Shown here in pieces: positions 46,345 to 48,779 of a stretch of DNA of 48,779 nucleotides. The translations under genes were made by a program, and so were the position numbers. The first letter of the stretch is position 1. Each line of letters opens with the position of its first letter. The DNA is from an uncultured bacterium (GTDB lineage Bacteria; Bacillota; Negativicutes; Acidaminococcales; Acidaminococcaceae). The DNA lies in assembly GCA_905215645.1 (NCBI GenBank), contig CAJMQS010000015.1, forward strand, positions 1-48,779. Reading direction: 5' to 3'. The notes beneath the pieces are model-generated. The model saw only the letters and a program-made list of their open reading frames with translations. It was not told the DNA's origin and searched no databases.

Positions 46345-48669
46345 TTGGCGGCAGCTGTCCTGGCGACGGGTATGGCCGGTACGGCCATGGCGGCAGAAAA
46401 AGATATTGTGGAGAAAGGCGCCCAGCCCATTGCTTACGATATCAGCCCAGCCAACGACGGGACCAATATCGCCATCGGCAAGAATGCCAAAGTCTTTATC
46501 GGCGGCGGGACCCAGGAGTCCATGCTTTCCTTCGGAGAAAAAGTCCATCAAGGTTTCTTTAGCATGCACATCCATGATAACGATCATGCAAAACAGAATC
46601 TGCCGGAAGCCATTGCCATAGGGACGAATTCTTATGCCCGCACAGGAGCTATTGAGATCGGTGCCCATACCCTGGAAGTAAACAAGATTGCCATTGGTGA
46701 TACCACGGCTGACCAATTGCGGCAGTTTGGCGTAGCGTCTACTACGCTGGGAACCAATTCTTATGCAGGCGGAGGCTTTGCTACGACCATTGGCAGCTAT
46801 AATGTGCAGAGCAGTCAGTATGAAGCAAAAAATAGCAGTGATACCTTGCGCAATGCGACGAAAAATGCATTTGCCACGGTTATCGGTACCTTTAATTCCA
46901 ATGAATCCATGACAGGAAGCAGCAGCAGCGGTGTCGCTAATATGATTGCGGGGACTGCCAATAAAGTGACGAACAGCAATGGCACCATTGTCATGGGGGC
47001 CGGAAATAGTGTAAAAGAATCAAGCAGCTACATTGATGCCTCTCCTTACAGTACGCATTTTGATTCAGCTGCAGATATGCAGAAAGCTTTGATGGATGGT
47101 GTTGCTAAAAGCGCAGGCGGTGCCACCTTGGTCATCGGAGGTGCCAACAGCGCTGAAAAGACCCAGAATTCACAAATCATGGGCGTAGGGAACTCCATGA
47201 AATCTACCACTTCTAAGAAGATCCAGTACAACTATCTGGATGGGTTCAACAGTTCCATTACCGATGCCAGCCATGTAAAGGTGCTGGGCCAAAGCGTCAC
47301 CATCAGCAAAGGGGCTGATTCCAATACGGTGATTGGCGATTACCGTACCGTGGCAGAAGACCAGACCAATAACGTCATCGTAGGCAATGGGGAGGAAAAA
47401 GCGCCGCTGACGACTTCTAATAAAGAAACGGTCATCCTGGGCTTCAAGGCCAATGCCTCTTTTGACGGCAGTGTAGCTCTTGGCGCCGGTTCCCTTGCCG
47501 ACACGAAGGCAGGGATCTTTGGCTGGGACCCTGGAACGCAGCAGGCAAGCACCTTGGATTCTCCTGTCTGGAAATCTTCCTGGGCGGCCGTCTCCGTAGG
47601 GGACAGCAGCCATACCCGACAGATCACCCATGTGGCGGCAGGTTCTGCGGATACGGATGCGGTGAACGTGGCCCAGCTAAAAGTTGCCATGGAAAATGCA
47701 GCGCCCAAATTGGAACTGTTGGCAGGGGACGGTATCAAAATCGAGAAGGGGGCAGATGGAAAGCGCTATACCATCAGTGCCAATCTGACCGGTGGAGAAA
47801 CGGAGACCGACATCACAAAAGTGAAACCCAAGACGGAAGGCACGGGCTCTGGATCCGGCGATCCCCAGGAAACGGTCCCTGGGACGGAGAACGGGAAACC
47901 CTTGGAAATCTTGGCAGAAACCAAGGCCACCAATTTTGCCGCAGATGAGGGGTCTGCAGCGGTCAAACCTTCGGAAACCCTGCATGTCGCAGGAGATGGG
48001 AAGAACCTGTCAACCAAAGTGGAAGGGAATACCCTTTCCGTGAATCTGAAAAAAGACCTTGTCGTGGACAGCGTAACCGCAGGGGGAACGAAACTTTCCT
48101 CTGATGGGGTAACCATTGCCGGCGGTCCTTCTATGACAAAGGATGGGCTGGATGCCGGCAGTAAAAAAATCACCAATGTAGCAGCGGGAACGGAAGAGAC
48201 GGATGGAGTGAACTATGGGCAGCTGAAAGGCGTGGAAAACCGGGTGGAAGAAAATACCCGGAACATCAACCAGGTCAACGGCCGGATCTCCAACCTGGAC
48301 AGCCGTCTGAACAAAGTGGGGGCCGGGGCCGCAGCTCTGGCAGCACTCCATCCCCAGGATTTCAATCCCGATGACAAATGGGACTTCGCCCTGGGCTTCG
48401 GCAACTACCGGGATGCCAATGCTATGGCTGTAGGGGCCTTCTACCGCCCAGATGCCCGGACTATGTTCAGTGTGGCCGGGAACTTCGGCAATGGAGAAAA
48501 TATGGTCAACGCAGGGATCAGCGTGAAACTGGGGAAAAACAGCCCCTATGCGGGTATGGACCGGCAGGCCATGATCCATCGTCTGGCCAGCCAGGACCGG
48601 GAACTGGAGGCACAGAACCAGCGGATCGCCAAGCTGGAACAATTGGTGGCACAGCTGATGGCGAAGTAA
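46345..48669 (+). CDS. YadA-type trimeric autotransporter adhesin (frame broken near the start)
   Basis: Surface adhesin, 774 residues from the arbitrary TTG 46345. Order: the end of a signal peptide (TGMAGTAMAAE), head repeats of the YadA left-handed roll type (AIAIGTNSYARTGAIEIGA, KIAIGDTTADQLRQFG, TTLGTNSYAGGGFATTIGSYN), a neck-like segment (THVAAGSADTDAVNVAQLK near residue 430), an acidic stalk, a second neck (TNVAAGTEETDGVNYGQLK), a coiled coil (VENRVEENTRNINQVNGRISNLDSRLNKVGAG) and the four-stranded membrane anchor. After the anchor's last strand about 42 extra residues form another coiled coil, where YadA proteins normally end. The true start is ATG 46253 in another frame, separated by the G9 run; TTG 46345 alone would give no usable signal peptide. 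Confidence 0.92.
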   Translation: MAAAVLATGMAGTAMAAEKDIVEKGAQPIAYDISPANDGTNIAIGKNAKVFIGGGTQESMLSFGEKVHQGFFSMHIHDNDHAKQNLPEAIAIGTNSYARTGAIEIGAHTLEVNKIAIGDTTADQLRQFGVASTTLGTNSYAGGGFATTIGSYNVQSSQYEAKNSSDTLRNATKNAFATVIGTFNSNESMTGSSSSGVANMIAGTANKVTNSNGTIVMGAGNSVKESSSYIDASPYSTHFDSAADMQKALMDGVAKSAGGATLVIGGANSAEKTQNSQIMGVGNSMKSTTSKKIQYNYLDGFNSSITDASHVKVLGQSVTISKGADSNTVIGDYRTVAEDQTNNVIVGNGEEKAPLTTSNKETVILGFKANASFDGSVALGAGSLADTKAGIFGWDPGTQQASTLDSPVWKSSWAAVSVGDSSHTRQITHVAAGSADTDAVNVAQLKVAMENAAPKLELLAGDGIKIEKGADGKRYTISANLTGGETETDITKVKPKTEGTGSGSGDPQETVPGTENGKPLEILAETKATNFAADEGSAAVKPSETLHVAGDGKNLSTKVEGNTLSVNLKKDLVVDSVTAGGTKLSSDGVTIAGGPSMTKDGLDAGSKKITNVAAGTEETDGVNYGQLKGVENRVEENTRNINQVNGRISNLDSRLNKVGAGAAALAALHPQDFNPDDKWDFALGFGNYRDANAMAVGAFYRPDARTMFSVAGNFGNGENMVNAGISVKLGKNSPYAGMDRQAMIHRLASQDRELEAQNQRIAKLEQLVAQLMAK

Positions 48670-48690
48670 GAGAATACAGGACGAAAGAGA

Positions 48691-48728
48691 AGGGGCTGCT
48701 GCACGTTGCGTACAACAGCCCCTCTTTT
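48691..48728 (+). terminator. Terminator after the autotransporter gene
   Basis: AGGGGCTGCTG (48691-48701) pairs with CAACAGCCCCT (48713-48723) with one mismatch, followed by CTTTT. It directly adjoins the group II intron start. Confidence 0.8.
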
Positions 48729-48729
48729 G

Positions 48730-48779
48730 GTGCGCCCGGCATGGGCGCACTCTAATGGGTGAAAGTCCCTAGGCCGCCC
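48730..48779 (+). mobile_element. 5' end of a group II intron, probably class C (partial)
   Basis: The last 50 nt begin GTGCGCCCGGCATGGGCGCA and contain GGGTGAAAGTCCC, the start of domain I that I know from bacterial group II introns, especially class C. The insertion point is one or two bases after the T run of a terminator, which is the preferred target of class C introns. The reverse transcriptase and the rest lie beyond the window. Recognition is from memory of the consensus. Confidence 0.75.

Noticed and set aside
46345..46400. TTG 46345 as true start of the autotransporter
   Set aside because: It would give an uncharged, too-short signal segment and lacks a spaced ribosome site, while ATG 46253 has both in the frame on the other side of the G run.

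Overview
The window looks like the chromosome of an outer-membrane-bearing Firmicute, most likely a member of the Negativicutes and possibly of the Acidaminococcaceae. It combines Firmicute traits (a PerR regulator, the walJ-htrA-rlmH block, CcpN/PpsR control of PEP synthase, two T-box leaders, two-subunit glycyl-tRNA synthetase, dnaG-rpoD) with a YadA-type trimeric autotransporter, which needs an outer membrane. Host genes are GC-rich with strong codon bias. One 5.5 kb block (about 23.1-28.6 kb) is visibly AT-rich and foreign. The taxon is inferred from gene content only.

Layout. 0-2.2 kb: cysE and cysK on the minus strand behind a cysteine T-box. 2.3-7.5 kb: an L,D-transpeptidase, PerR with a Fur-type box in its own promoter, walJ-htrA-rlmH, and a DUF362 ferredoxin-domain protein. 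7.6-15.7 kb: a complete four-gene Wadjet (JetABCD) anti-plasmid operon of the DUF2397/DUF2398/SMC/DUF2399 type, followed closely by a metallophosphoesterase gene. 16.7-21.5 kb: a catabolic cassette of CoA-transferase, HMG-CoA-lyase-like enzyme, CitMHS carrier and LysR regulator. It is followed by a decayed 3' fragment of a second metallophosphoesterase gene and an AAA_14/DUF4143 ATPase.

23.05-28.66 kb: a small integrative element between two perfect 98-bp direct repeats. Each repeat holds a whole tRNA-Gln(CTG) gene plus the first 12 nt of tRNA-Glu(CTC). The element encodes a tyrosine integrase, a serine resolvase, a divergent helicase-like ATPase and an unknown protein, with two repeat-rich non-coding regions. 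It carries its own tRNA promoter, so the right junction rebuilds an expressed tRNA-Gln/tRNA-Glu pair. The left junction has intact tRNA-Gln followed by a degenerate tRNA-Glu.

28.8-46 kb: an orphan FecCD permease, a flavin reductase-like protein, ppsA-ccpN-ppsR (ppsR lacks any ATG/GTG/TTG start and seems to begin at AUA), dnaG-rpoD, an SLC13 carrier joined to trpE/trpG-like genes, a tRNA(CAT), a small unknown gene and T-box-controlled glyQS.

46-48.8 kb: a trimeric autotransporter whose signal peptide is split by a run of nine Gs. One more G would join the frames, so this looks like a phase-variable adhesin in the OFF state. Just after its terminator the window ends in what looks like the first 50 nt of a group II intron, placed as class C introns are. 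The most notable points are the poly-G switch, the tRNA-duplicating element, the Wadjet operon with its downstream phosphoesterase, and the AUA start of ppsR.
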